In this document: positions 14,319 to 26,015 of the stretch, in pieces
Position numbering within the stretch: position 1 is the stretch's first letter
How the letters are laid out: every line of letters begins with the position of its first letter
Assembly (NCBI GenBank): GCA_022829145.1
Contig: CM040745.1
Location: 17,304,501 to 17,368,500, forward strand
Source: Albula goreensis
Lineage: Eukaryota; Chordata; Actinopteri; Albuliformes; Albulidae
Direction: 5' to 3'
Length of the DNA stretch: 64,000 bases
Program-made: the position numbers and the translations under genes
Notes under the pieces: generated by a model
What the model was told of the DNA's origin: nothing
The model's input: only the letters and a program-made list of their open reading frames with translations
Databases searched by the model: none

Positions 14319-15046
14319 TGCGTCATTTATCAATATTTCCGTAAAACTGTGTAAGTTTACGCATCAACAAATACAAACTATCAAATTCCGTCGGATTTAT
14401 CAAACGCATAGAAACAGCATTTGTTTGATGGTGATCTGTTTTCCCTCATCACCCTCCAACTCTGAAGGTAAGTTTTTGTATACCAGTCTTATCGTTGCCA
14501 TTAATCTGTATCTGTAATCCGTGAATATGTATTTAGGATCCTCTACAATAGTGTGCCCTCGTATTCCTCATCCACTCTGCAGTTCCTTTCCTTTTCAAAC
14601 GCAAACTCTGGCATCATTTTACTTTGTATACAAATAATGACAACAAATGGAATATTTAGATTCATTTTTGAAAGATAAGAGAAATTACTATTTTAGTCCA
14701 ATAACATACGAACATATGTTTATTAAATAAGAATGAAAATATATTATGACATTCCTATTTCTGCACCATTTCAGAGATGTGCTGACTGCTTAAATTTTTC
14801 TTAGAAGAACCAGGTACGTTCACATGTTTTATGGAATTCATGTAAAATTCCAGTTTAGAATTAGTTTGATTAATCAGGCTTACACAAATGAAGCATCACC
14901 TTTTTAATGTTGAATCCAATAGTGATTTTATATAACAGTTTCAACCATTATCATATTATTTTATTTCCACATTGTTTGCATAAGTGGATTTACAAATGAT
15001 TTACAATCAAAGTCTTTTGGCTCACGTTTGATAAATGAGGCCCAAT
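14319..15046. mobile_element. Non-autonomous DNA transposon remnant (Harbinger-like ends)
   Basis: The right end reads 'gtttgataaatgaggccca'. Its reverse complement begins GGGCCTCATTTATCAAAC, an end familiar from PIF/Harbinger-type elements of fish. The left end has the decayed counterpart 'gcgtcatttatcaatattt' and, just inside, 'ggatttatcaaacgcat'. About 700 bp of AT-rich interior carries no transposase frame. No convincing 3-bp target duplication could be fixed because the left end is mutated. The superfamily assignment is tentative. Confidence 0.5.
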
Positions 15047-18000
15047 GTGTTTTGTTGCTGTTTATGATTGACTAAGGATTTGCAATCATGCATTGGATAC
15101 CTGTCACAGATAAAAGCAGTTGTGGTGAAAGGCTGGTTTCAGTCATCTCACCAGTCCCAGACTGTGGGAGTGGATCAGATGAAAGGCAATTAATTAAAAC
15201 TTCAGGGTGAATCGATAGGCACACGATATCCTCAATACGAAGAGATTGCTGATAACACATGTAGGCTCAGCCACAGTGGCGCTCATTCTCACCAAAAGCA
15301 CCTGCTTTAATGTCACAACATTGAGCTAGGTTAGAGCCGGGTTCCTGAGATACGATAAACAGTGGGCATAAGATATCGCAAAGCTAGGAGATACAGAGAT
15401 ATCACTTCTCAAAACTTGAAATGAAAAAGTATGCAGATCATTTCAATGTGTGGAGATATTTCTTAGTCAAATTCAACATGGAAAAATATCATCATTATTT
15501 GCTTTGTTGGATGTATACATTTAATAAGTGTATCTGTATTGCCTCACTGGACAATATGACTATTGTCCACTTGGAATTTAATTAACCCAGATCATACAGC
15601 TCTGCAGCCCAGTCGTTGTAAGAATAATTCCACACAATTTATTCATCAATGCACACCTCAGTTACTTCCACCTTTCCCTAGGGTAATGTTATTGACAGTA
15701 GCAGAGAATTTTCTTTCATGAACATATTGAAGGGCCTCTATGCATTCATAAATGAGTCAATGCAGTTCAAGTCAGTTGTAAGGTGAATGGCATTTAGATG
15801 GACAGGCTTGGAAAAGGGCCAGGATGCCGTGTAGTCCATGCTTAATAGCCTACTAAGGAGTCATTGATTTTAAAAGCCACTTGAGTATGACCTAATTTCC
15901 TATTGCTCCAAAGCACTTCAAATAACATAATTAACAGTGCCTTTTCAATTACAAAAAAAAGGTACGTACAGCGCAAATTTGATTAGCCTAAGAAGACCTT
16001 GAAACTTCTTGGCTTATTCTAGCATAGGTCACAAATAAATAAATGTGAGTTTTTTTATCAAGGGCTCTTATTAAGCATGCATGAAAAATTTCCAATTAGA
16101 ATCGTAGGAGAGTTTCAATAAGAAAAGCCAAAAAGCATTGTCTGGCTAGAACAGATAATGTCCTTTGACTCATTGCTCATCCCCCAAATGTTGTTCAACT
16201 GGATGGTCAGATTTGATTTCAGGAGAATAGAAGGTGATTCTTATTTACTTATCCCCTTACTAATTTGACAGAGAACTGGAAGGAAGGTGGGGATTATGCT
16301 TTCATCTGTGATCTGGAAAGCCTTTTGAATGTCAGAGCTGGCATGCCCACCCAGAAAACGCACAGTTTATCCATAATCCCCCTCAGCGTTGTTGGTGGGA
16401 ACAGTGGGGGATGGCAGGCAGTGGAACTGTGTTGTATAATTTAGCCTGGGGCATGGTGTTGTGGTTGAGATCATAGTGCACCCCACAGATATGGCAGAGA
16501 GGAAATGACAGAGGTTCACACTGACTTGCCATCTGCTTCACTGCAGTAATCCAGGTCACCCCAGAACCAGAGGTGCCCCTACTCCCTGCCTCATCCTGTG
16601 GACAGCCCAGTATGTAAAGTTAGGGTGTCTAATCTTTGCTGCTCTCCCCACCCCCTCATCATCTCTTGATGTTTTCAGATATCTGCAGCCCTTCAATAAA
16701 TGTGCTGGAAAGTTGTTTTCTCAGCTTTTTAGTTATTTACTTTCTTTTGGAGGTCGGGTTTGTTGGGGTGTAGAGACGTTTCATTTTCTGGAGCCAGGAA
16801 CATGACAAATGGCAGCTTTTAATCAGTTTTCTTAAATCATAAATAGTGTAGTCACTGGAGGAATGAGCATGGGGAATGTTGGTGCTATATTCTATGTCTT
16901 GAATTGATCTGACCTAAAGTATTTTCAGTTTCATAATTTTCACATAGTTAAAAATTGAAAGTTGTCCAATGGTTTGGTACACTAACAGTTCAGCAGGATT
17001 ATTAATGCAAAGCTGGCCACAAAGATGCAGAGGCAGAGGATTTGATTCAGCAAGGAAATCTCTCTGCCTCAACATGTGGCTGCTTCTATTTCTCTCCTGT
17101 CCAAGCTGGACAGGGAAGAAATTGCTCCATCTAAATTCCAAGGGCGGGTGCCATTCTGGAGAGGAGGCTGTAATAACAGGGGCAGGCGCGCTCGCCCAAA
17201 TCGGTTATCATGACAAATCTCCTTGGAGCAGGAAAGTAAGGTTCGTGTATTACATGCCCAGAAAAATGAGTGCAGCACTTTGGTTCTGTTCTTGATTCAT
17301 GCTCTGCATTCACCACCCACCCCCTCCCAAAATGAGAAACTCCCTAATAAAATAAAGGGGAAAATACAATATTCTTATAATTCCACAAATGTAAAATAAA
17401 CTCCAAGTTATGACACAAAAATCACATTCTGTGATTTGTCCTCAGTATGTCCTCTGATACAATCAATCAAATGTAAAACCTCTAGTGACATTATATACAA
17501 TTCACCTCTACAGAGCTACAGACCACAGCTCATGTTTGTTGTACAAATTTACAGTTTATCAATAAAATGAGACAGAGAAGAGAGTGCCAGGATGGAGTAC
17601 CAATTAGCATTGCCTTGGAAAGATGGCTGGAGTGGCGAGGGGCCGGGGGAGAATGGGGGGTTGGGGGGGGGGTTACCTGGTTGTTTTGGGGCTGAAGCAA
17701 GGGAGGTTAATGTTGACCACAAAGAGAATAGGATAATTATCACAGGCATTGATGCTGTGTGCTCCTTCACTGTCACAGTTCTCCCGTGACTTTGCTTGCT
17801 TGCACACAGTTCCAAGATTGATGAAAGGGGCTGTCTGCTTTACTAAAATAGTTTTTTTCTGGGGTGTTGTACTCAGACATGCCTGGAGCATTGTTGAACT
17901 CATGAAAGCAGGGGAGAGTTTATTTATTTTGATAAACATTTGTTTTTTTAGCCATAAATAAAGTGTGTGTTGTTTAATTGCTCATTAGCTCTGTGTAACT

Positions 18001-18460
18001 CTTTTGTTGTGTATTAAAAGTGGGTGCATGTCTGGAAAAAGGCTATTTGGGAAAGTATATAAATGTATATGTGCTACATTGATTATCTGCGTGGCTGTGC
18101 TTTGTTGTGTATTTGATTTTATGGGTCATTCTGCATAGTGTGCTATTGTGATGCTATTGTGATGTGCATGCATCTATGTGGCCCCATTAAAGACTCTCCT
18201 TAAAAGTATCTGGATAATGCTACTTTATAAGTCTCAAGATGTCCTGGTAAAACTATCTTATTGGTGAAACTGCTTGGTAGTCAACTGAAATGCCATCATG
18301 TTTTCATCAGAACTTTATCCAGCACCACCTTTTTCATGTCCACTCCAAAGTAAACATTTAAAGCATATTTATTTTTAGAAAACTGAACTGTAGTAGTAAT
18401 AATAGGCAGGATGTGATTAATGAAGGAAAGAAGGAAACAAAGCATGGGCATGGGGTATGG
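15047..18460. other. Non-coding DNA, no gene recognised
   Basis: Mostly AT-rich sequence. Around 16990-17290 there is a GC- and CpG-richer patch containing 'gggcaggcgcgctcgcccaa'; its open frames on both strands are short and lack motifs. A run of 8 or more G lies near 17660. A tandem 'gctattgtgat' duplication lies near 18142-18163. No RNA gene or transposon end was recognised. Confidence 0.5.
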
Positions 18461-18869
18461 CTAGAGATATATATATATGAGAGGAGTCGTCAATAGATAG
18501 GCTGAAGAAATAGGTTTTTAGGTGGGACTGACATCCAATCTCTAAAACTGATTGAATTGCAGGATCACCAGCCGTAGAGGACTTAAGCTGCTAGAGGCAA
18601 AGAAGGTAGGCGACATAGGAAAAGCTGAGATGACCAGCTACCACATTGTTAACAGTCTCTTGTTTCATAAGATATCAGTGGAGCACATGAAGAACGGGAT
18701 TCCAGGAATACTGTTGGTTTTGAGTTTTATGAATAAGTTTTGAACCCCTTTGGGCATGTAGAGGCATCCGGAACTGTTGGGAAGAAGCACTTACAGTAAC
18801 TGAAATACTGTAAGTTAAAAGTAGGACAAAGTAAGATCAATGTTGTTCAGACTGAATAAGCAAGGCTGA
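18461..18869. other. Unassigned sequence beside the LINE relic
   Basis: Begins with a short (TA)n at 18466-18478. The sequence around 18500-18760 feels repetitive (dense 'gaggcaaagaaggtaggcga'-like composition) and may be the 3' part of the LINE or another repeat. No motif confirms either reading. Confidence 0.3.
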
Positions 18870-20150
18870 CATGGGAATCACAGGAATGGGTGAGGTTGAG
18901 GATGACAGTAATATTGTGGGTGAGAGGGAAGGTGGAGGCAACGCTGCCATCAGTGGATAGTGAATGATGCCCAGCTTTATTGAGGGTGGATTTTGTGCCA
19001 GAGTGGAAAACTTATGTTATTATTCAGTTTAGGATGGTGCAATTGCATTCATGCATTTACCAGAGAGAGAGAGGGAACCTTTAATGTGAACTACTGGTAG
19101 GTTAGAGATGGATGTAGATATTCATGTTTCAGTAGCAGTTTCATGCAGCAGTGGAAGTCATTACTGAAGTGGTGAATGAACTGTCCATGTGGAAATGTGG
19201 AAATGATGAACTTAGGGGGCCAGAGACCAGACACCCTCTGGATAGCATCAGCAGGCTGTGTAGTGTAGACTGTGCAATTCTCTCATTTTGATACATGAGA
19301 TCTGAGTCAGTTCAGTGCAGTGTCCTCAACATCCACATTGGACAACCCCTGAGGTAGGATTTCATGATTTACTGTGTCAAAAGCTTCGCTCAGATCTAAC
19401 AGAATAAGGTTGTTGAAGGTACAGTGTGCACGGCAGAAGTGAGGACATTTGAGATGGTGAAAACCAGATTAAAGGGGCTCAAGTTTTGAATGATTAGGGT
19501 TGAAGAGCAACAAAGCATCTCAGACTACTGCAAAGAAAGGGATGCTCAGTATAGGGTGACAAATGTTGAGATTTTGGAGGGACACAGACCAGGTTTCTCC
19601 TTTGGTGTGATGGCACCTGTTATGCAGGATGATGGGACCAGTCCTTGTAAGAGTGACAGGATAAGTAAGGTTATGAGAGAGGAACAAAAAGTGTTCAAGC
19701 CTTATTTAATGCATTTGGGAAGAGGTAAAGGGAACATGTTGGTGCTTTGAATAATTGCATACATATATATATAGTAGGTATTTGGGGCAGCAGGAGAACA
19801 TCAGTAATGAAAAGGCATAGCGACAGAGATGCGTTGAGCAGACTGCAAGATATAGATCCTGGATATGTTGTCCTTGAAAAAATGGCGACTGGTTGCCATG
19901 GTGTCATTAAAAGGTTTCCATTGCTAGCTGACAGTATAGAAAAGTGTTTGTGAGCTTCTGTTAAAGTTGTTAATGGTGTTAAACAATTAAGCAGACGTTC
20001 CATTGAAAGAATCTCTGTATAGGCAGCACTGCTGTTTCTGGGCTTAGATGTAGATAGTGAGCTCAGGGGAGACCCAGGGGGAGGAGAAAGTAAATTAAAT
20101 AACTTTGGTTTTCAGGGGGAGATGGTTGAATTGTGAGGCCCATTTCTCAG
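18870..20150 (-). pseudogene. Decayed LINE reverse transcriptase (L2/CR1-like)
   Basis: Read on the minus strand, the region encodes broken pieces of a non-LTR retrotransposon reverse transcriptase in the right order. Near 20060-20020 a 'PWVSPELTIY' stretch resembles the linker between endonuclease and polymerase. At 19540-19450 'HPILSIPFF' and then 'SGFHH' fit the 'RPIS..PF...QSGF..' block. At 19404-19357 LLDLSEAFDTVNHEIL is the palm motif with its first catalytic Asp. 'ALN-stop-LRSH' follows where these families have 'ALNWLRSYL'. Near 19000-18890 'GTKSTLNK' and 'LSTDGS' match the segment beyond the active site. Several stops and frame changes interrupt it, and no endonuclease or intact 3' tail was seen. 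It is a dead, 5'-truncated copy. Confidence 0.72.
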
Positions 20151-20515
20151 GTATGGTTGAGGCATGTGCTATTGGGAGGGCGCACATAAGGCATCACTGG
20201 GGAGGTGCTTCACGATTTTCTGCTACAGAAAGAGATGGGAATTTGCTACTGTGGCCTATTGTGGGGCTTTAAAATCAATGGTTGGATAAGGGTAGCAACA
20301 GGTATCGTACATTCTCAATAGCAGTCCAAAATAATTTAATACTAGTATAATAGTATACTAATTTAATAATAATTTAATAATAGTAGTCCATATATATATA
20401 TTTTTTTTTTTTGTTAGCATGGATGTTAAAATCACCAAGTAATAGCAAATAAAGGGAAGGTGATGAGAAGCCACTACATAATCAGCTGGTTAATCCTGAT
20501 TTTCAAGTCACTGCC

Positions 20516-21021
20516 TGTTACGCCCGGCCTAGGGTAGACCTGCACAGCATAAAAAAATGACTTCCCCCTTTTCCCCACTCCCAAGGTAACCAAGGCCACA
20601 GTATATGCAGTCCACAAGCGACTATTTATTTTAATATGAGGGTAGCATAAGCTTCAGGGAGAGCACTGCCAAAACAATAAACAAACAAATCAAAATTTTA
20701 TTAATTAACTTCTCATAAAAAAAAAAAATAAAATACAGGCAGCTAACCTACCTCCCTAACGTTAAACAAGAGAAAACAAAATACCAGCAACAAAAGAAAA
20801 GGCTGCTCACCCCTACAGCTACCAGGACTGCTCTATGTACAGGTTTTGTTATACACAATCAAGAGAAAAACATTTTGCCGTCATTCTGCAAATTCTATGG
20901 TAATGCAGCATGGTCAAGCAGGGAGCCGGGGAAAAAGCGAAGTGGGCTGGCATCCGACCGAGAGCCTTTTAAAGGTGGCGCAATTTCTCTTCTGGCCAAT
21001 CCCCATCCACCACCTGCAACA
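20516..21021 (-). mobile_element. Possible solo LTR, minus orientation
   Basis: The block opens with TGTTACGCCCGGCC and closes with CCTGCAACA, so both strands start TG and end CA, as LTRs do. Read on the minus strand it has a TATA-like 'ctttaaaagg' near 20970. An AATAAA-type signal lies near 20625 and a GC-rich end near 20530. It is more CpG-rich than its neighbours, which suggests a younger insertion. No target-site duplication was found and no internal retroelement genes lie next to it, so the call is tentative. Confidence 0.35.
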
Positions 21022-21313
21022 CAAGAACCTTAAAACACACAGATTCCAGCCAATATATTGTAATTGGGTCATGTCACTGAAGAATTCCTTACAGAGAATG
21101 TCCTCTCAAGTAATCTGTCTGCAAAGGTCCTCTCAGTATGTAACAAAGTGGTCGAGGCCTGGTACAGCTTGGCCTTCTCAGCACATCCCAAACATAAAGT
21201 TTCAGAAACCTGCCAATGCATAGAAGCATTTAATAATCCCTTGGAGTGACTGTCTTTGTGCAGATGAATGGCAGCTGGTGAGTGGGATGCCGTTATCTCA
21301 GTAAAAAGCATTT

Positions 21314-21445
21314 GGGCAGCAGTGTGACACAGTGGCTGAGGAAATGGATTTGATACCCTTGAGCAAGGTACTTCACTTAAATTACCTCTGTATAAATCCT
21401 GTGGTGTAAAGTGATAACATGCAAAATGAAGCCACATACATCGCT
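21314..21445 (+). mobile_element. tRNA-derived SINE, internally deleted (family 2)
   Basis: 'gggcagcagtgtgacacagt' followed by 'ggctgaggaaatggattt' is a tRNA-like head with a box A region. The sequence then jumps directly to 'cccttgagcaaggtacttca', the best preserved body motif of this family in the window, so box B has been lost. A decayed tail 'ataaatcctgtggtgtaaag' follows. Confidence 0.6.
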
Positions 21446-24400
21446 CTTGATAAGGAATAATAAAAAAAAAAAACTAATGTAGAGTCATTATAGCTGGGGT
21501 ATGCAAACCATGCAAATTTCCTGGTCAAGATGGCTGGTTTTAAAGGGACTGGGAGTGTGACACTGCCTTAAGCCTTCTAGCTCTTCTGTGGGACATGAAC
21601 TAAATTTCCTTTTTTTTACTGGAAGCACAGGGGTAAGTATGGAATCATGAGGCTGCTCTAACCCTATTATTAATATTTCTATAAATGACTTACTGATATG
21701 AAAAAGAAATTTGATAGGAATGAGAGACAAAATAAATGAAACACCAAGCAATATTTTAATTTAATAAATTTAAAATGTAATAAAGGGTCAGACTTTCATA
21801 ATAGCTTTGGTCCTTGGAATGGAGCTGTGCAAGACTGATTTGTCCCATTTTTGAAAGCCTCCTCTCCTGTGACAGAGGAAGGAGGTAGATCCTTCCCATA
21901 TGTTCAGAAAGATTCTGTTGGTAGGTTGTGATCTATGACATTAAAATGCCCCCCAAGGGAAGTACATCATTTGAAAAAGCACCAGATAAAAGGTAAACTG
22001 TTAATTAGTCAATTAACCATTTAAATGCTATTGCAAATCATATTTACAGTGTGTTAATGGTAAATAACTCTCCATGGGCTTGATCTTTATCCACAGATGA
22101 CTATGTGTGATGCAGGAGGGTCATCTGTGGGTTTTGTACATCCACCCACATAAAGCTCTTAGTTTGACTGCTGATTTGTGACATCTACCTCTGTGACATA
22201 AATTCACATGTTTAATCACTTCTCTTGGCTCCAACTGACCAGCAGCAGCAATTTCAAAAGTCATGCCTCCAAGTCTTCCAGTGTGTCCTTCCCAGGCCTT
22301 GCAAAAGGGCTGTCTCATGACGGCACTTAATATTACCCTTCCCCCCTCTTTTGAGCTGGAGGCTGACGGTGGCATTGGTTTATGGGCACTTGTCATGTCA
22401 TTTGACGGGAGACGTAATGGCCTTATTGACAATCTGTCTCCTCTTCCTCTCAGCCGTCCAGGCAGTTCTGAGGCACAGTTGACAGCCTAGAGGCGGAGGT
22501 CTCTTGGATGTGGAACATGGTAGCCACTCACATTTCAGTAGTTCTGCTGCCGTCACAATGGTCTGCTATCAATTACGGCAGACCTGTAAATTGCCCATCT
22601 GCACAAACTGTGCCTCCTTATCGTTCATTACTGTCGAAGATCCCTTTTCATGCAAGATTAGAGTGCTTATTAATATTCTTTTGTACTGATTGTTCAGGGC
22701 AGCCTTATTTGTCTTCAAATGCTCAACTGCCATCTAAAATCCAATATGCAGTATCAAGTTATCTTAATAAAGGAGGAGCATCAGAAGCCCTTCCCAGAAT
22801 CTCTGTTCTATTTTCACAGAGATGAATTCAAAGTATTATCTGTCATAGTAATTCAAACAAATGTGTGCCTGTGTTTGACCATGAACATGTACACACTCAC
22901 ACATGCTCAATGAGCCATTACATGTTAGTTTAAAAGTCAGATTTATTGTTGTTGTAAAATTTCATTTTTCAACAGCATTTTACTTCTTTCACATATAATC
23001 CATAATCACCCCACCCATATTGTCTCAGTATACCTCATCCCCAAACATTTGCACAAATTCTTCCTCCTTTTGTTCTTAAGAAAATGTCCCTAAAAAAACA
23101 ACATGGCATTCAAGAAACAAGAGCAGAACCATTACATTGTGTATGCCCCTAGAGTATCAGATGGTGTAACTGTATGCATGTGGCTTTGCACTTTGATTTT
23201 AACATGAAGTGTAAAGGACGATGTGTTCAGGATTATTTTAATGACTATTTTATATCAATCAATCAGCAATTAATTTTATGTCAGTGAGCATTCAGATAAG
23301 TTAGTTATAGCTGAGTTAATATCAGCATTAGGGCTGCGTAAGAAATGTTTGTGACAGATCTGTTCATATGCTTGTTTTATGAATGATGTCTAATAAGTGG
23401 TTATGCCACATTTAGCTGAAATCTCTGCAGCCAAAGGCTTCTTGTAGTTATTGATGCATTTTGGCCCACTCCTACATGCAAAACATTTATAAATCACTGG
23501 GATTTGTGGTTTTTTGAGCATGAACTTTGCATTTCACCTACTACACACAGTATCTCAGTGGGGTTAAGGTAAATTGTTTGAGCGAACTATTGTTTTATAA
23601 TTTCCAGTTCTTTATATTGGGAAGGACTGGCCCAGTTCTGACAAAATCTCAGATTTCTGAATTTACCAGTTTAGAGAAAACTGTAAAAATCAGGTCCAAA
23701 ATGAGAAGTCTGTTTGATGAGATTACGCTCTCTGAAGGAGAAGTGGTGAAGAGAAAGACTATAGATTAGAGATTTGTGTTTTGGTGGTGCCAGACAGTGA
23801 GCTATAATAAAGTTTGAAATGGCAATATTGATAAAGCTGTTATTAAACAAGCCGACGCTTGCATATCGATTGGTAATTATATGCACATCAGCAAACACTG
23901 AATATGATACTCAAGTAGTGCACTTACAGACTATATTATTTTTACTGCATTCCGGTAAAATTGTGTCTTTGGGGGTTGGGGAGTATTGAAGAGACATTGA
24001 GGAAGTTTCTAAGGTGAAATTAAATAACTAGAAAGACTTCCTGGAGGCCCTTCGCTTCTGACTCAACGTATAATGCAAGTGCCATTTAGTAGACACTGAC
24101 GATCACACTGATGTGCATTATATTGATGTGCCAGGATGCCCCAGCATCCATCACACTATATGCCACTACCTTTACACGAATATATGACTGCATTAGTACA
24201 GTCTTGTGGTAAAAACATTGGCTTTTCTAAGACTATTCTGCGATCAGCACAGCTCTTAACCTTCCTTACTGTCTAGGCAAGAATAAATTGATAAATAATC
24301 AGCCTGGGGGTATAGCCACATATTTGATTATCATAACATACAATTACTTCTCCTTATTACACCAAGGAAGTTCAAGGAAGTGCAAGGGCTGTCATGTTTT

Positions 24401-24870
24401 GTGTTATCGTGAAACAACATTCCACTTCAGCATTGCTCATTCCTGTAGTCAGCCAGACTGTGCAAAACTGTTAATTGGAGTAAGAATTAAATTTCTTCAT
24501 TGTTATTCTTTTCTTGTTTCTTTTTCTGCTGGAGTATTAGTTTTTTTCTTCTTTTTTCTGAAAACACTTTCCCTTTTTCTTTTCTTCTGCAAATTCATAA
24601 CATTGAGGTCACCCACCAGATTTAATTCGCATTCAAATAATTGTTTTTGCCAAGTCTGCCAGAATTCCTGGAGAACAGTAACCTTTTGCCATTCTGTACA
24701 TATTTTTAACTGCTAATTGTTCCTTCCGTCAACACAATAATATCATTGTTTTATTGACTGTTGTTTGAATAAAATATAAAAATCAAAATTCCACACTGAA
24801 AAAGTTGTTGAGTCAAATTATAAATCCACCAATTATTCAATAAACATTTTAGGAAAGTGCTATTTGGTTT
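21446..24870. other. Non-coding DNA with a candidate conserved patch
   Basis: No gene recognised. The part at about 22200-22500 is less AT-rich, has several CpGs ('gacgggagacgtaatgg') and is free of visible repeats. Open frames of about 100 codons exist there on the minus strand but look like chance. The remainder to 24870 is AT-rich, with T-rich runs around 24500-24600. Confidence 0.45.
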
Positions 24871-25105
24871 AGGTTTGCCGGCTCAAAATCCCAGCTGAGG
24901 CACCACTGCTGTTCCCTTGAGCAAAAATGTCAACCTGACATGCCTTCGTAAATATCCAGTAGTAGATACTGACACATAAGATGAAATCACTGCAAGTCTA
25001 CCTGGAGATTGAAATTCATTGGGCAAGTTCATTACACTAAGTTTCAGGAAAAGTTTGTGAAGGTTTCCTGCCTTGTCATGTCAATCATTGTAAGTGCCCT
25101 CCACA
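24871..25105 (+). mobile_element. tRNA-derived SINE remnant (family 2)
   Basis: Starts with a decayed box B 'ggctcaaaatcccagctgag' and continues with 'gcaccactgctgttcccttg', 'agcaaaaatgtcaacctgac' and 'cgtaaatatccagtag', the body of the family. A decayed tail near 25090 ('ttgtaagtgccctcc') corresponds to 'gtaagtcgctctgg' in typical copies. The tRNA-like 5' part is missing or unreadable. The 3' end adjoins the Tc1-like element. Confidence 0.6.
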
Positions 25106-25189
25106 AATATGGCACCCATGGTAAATGAGCAAAATGGACAGTAAAAAAGTCTTTATTGTTTACCCTTTTGATCTTTCATTCAAAATATT

Positions 25190-26015
25190 CACAAAAATCA
25201 AACCTTTAACTGTGGTAAAATAACTGAAAGAAACAAATCATTCTTGTCATAAAATAAATATTTTATCTCAAATTCATGAATACCACAATTGTTGGCACCC
25301 CTTCATTTAATACAGCCTCCCTTTGCAAATATAACAGCTCTAAATCTTCTCCTATAATGCTTAATGAGACTGGAGAACACATGGTAAGGGGTCTGAGACC
25401 ATTCCTCCAAACAGAATCTCTCCATATCCTTCAGATTCTGAGGTCCATGCGTCCATGCGTTTGGAGTCTCCTCTTCAGCTCACCCCACAGGTTTTCGATG
25501 GGCTTTAGCTCAGGGGACTGGGATGGCCATGGCAAAATCAAGATTCTGTGGTCAGTGAACCATTTTTGTTTTGATTTTGAGGTGTGCTTTCTAATGTCTG
25601 CAAAATTCCCCAGCTGTGATCCTTGGAGATTCTTTGGACACTCAAACCATCCTCCTCACTGTGTGTGGAGTCAATATAGACACATGTCCTCTTACAGGAA
25701 GATTATTAACATTTCCAGTCAACTTCTTAATTATTTCCCTGGTAGTGGAAATAGACTTTTTCTACTGTTTAGCTATTTTCTTACAGCCATTTCTTGATTT
25801 GTGAAGCTCAACAACCTCTTGTCACACATCATTGCTGTATTCTCTGGTCTTTCTCATAATGATGGATTAAGGGGAGATGACCTTCAGTTATATTGCATTC
25901 ATAAGAATTTCTTGGGGTGCCAATATTGTAGCATACATGTTTTAGAGAAAAAATATTAATTTCATTATAAGATTTAGTTTTTTTGTAATCACTTCAAATA
26001 AAGGTTATATTTTTT
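25190..26015 (-). mobile_element. Tc1/mariner-like transposon, internally deleted
   Basis: Long terminal inverted repeats of about 110 bp are visible. The left arm (about 25190-25301) ends in 'gttggcacccc'. The right arm (about 25914-26015) begins with 'ggggtgccaat' and shares AT-rich internal blocks such as 'aaacctttaa' against 'aaaggttata'. Between the arms lies a shortened transposase reading on the minus strand. Full-length relatives are roughly twice this size, so a large internal deletion has removed the centre. The outermost ends are decayed and a TA target duplication could not be fixed. Confidence 0.75.
25300..25857 (-). pseudogene. Tc1-like transposase fragment
   Basis: In IS630-Tc1-mariner elements this DDE/D enzyme cuts and pastes the element at TA sites. 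The minus-strand start is a CAT at 25855-25857 (MRKTREYS...). The N-terminal helix-turn-helix region follows to about 25650, with 'VVELHKSRNGCKKIAK' and 'STTREIIKKLTGNVNNL' separated by stops. The middle third, with the first two catalytic acidic residues, is missing near 25600. The C-terminal part from about 25570 has 'PWPSQSPELKPIENLWGEL', which contains the third catalytic residue, Glu of the PIENLW motif. A tandem 'gtccatgc' duplication near 25443-25457 shifts the frame, after which 'MERFCLEEWSQTPYHVF' and 'HYRRRFRAVIFAKGG' follow. It cannot make active enzyme. Confidence 0.8.

Noticed and set aside
24288..24716. 142-codon plus-strand open frame
   Set aside because: Phe/Ser-rich translation of T-rich DNA with no motif, start context or splice logic.
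25276..25797. 173-codon plus-strand open frame, the longest in the window
   Set aside because: It is the antisense of the Tc1-like transposase relic; the meaningful protein similarity is on the minus strand.
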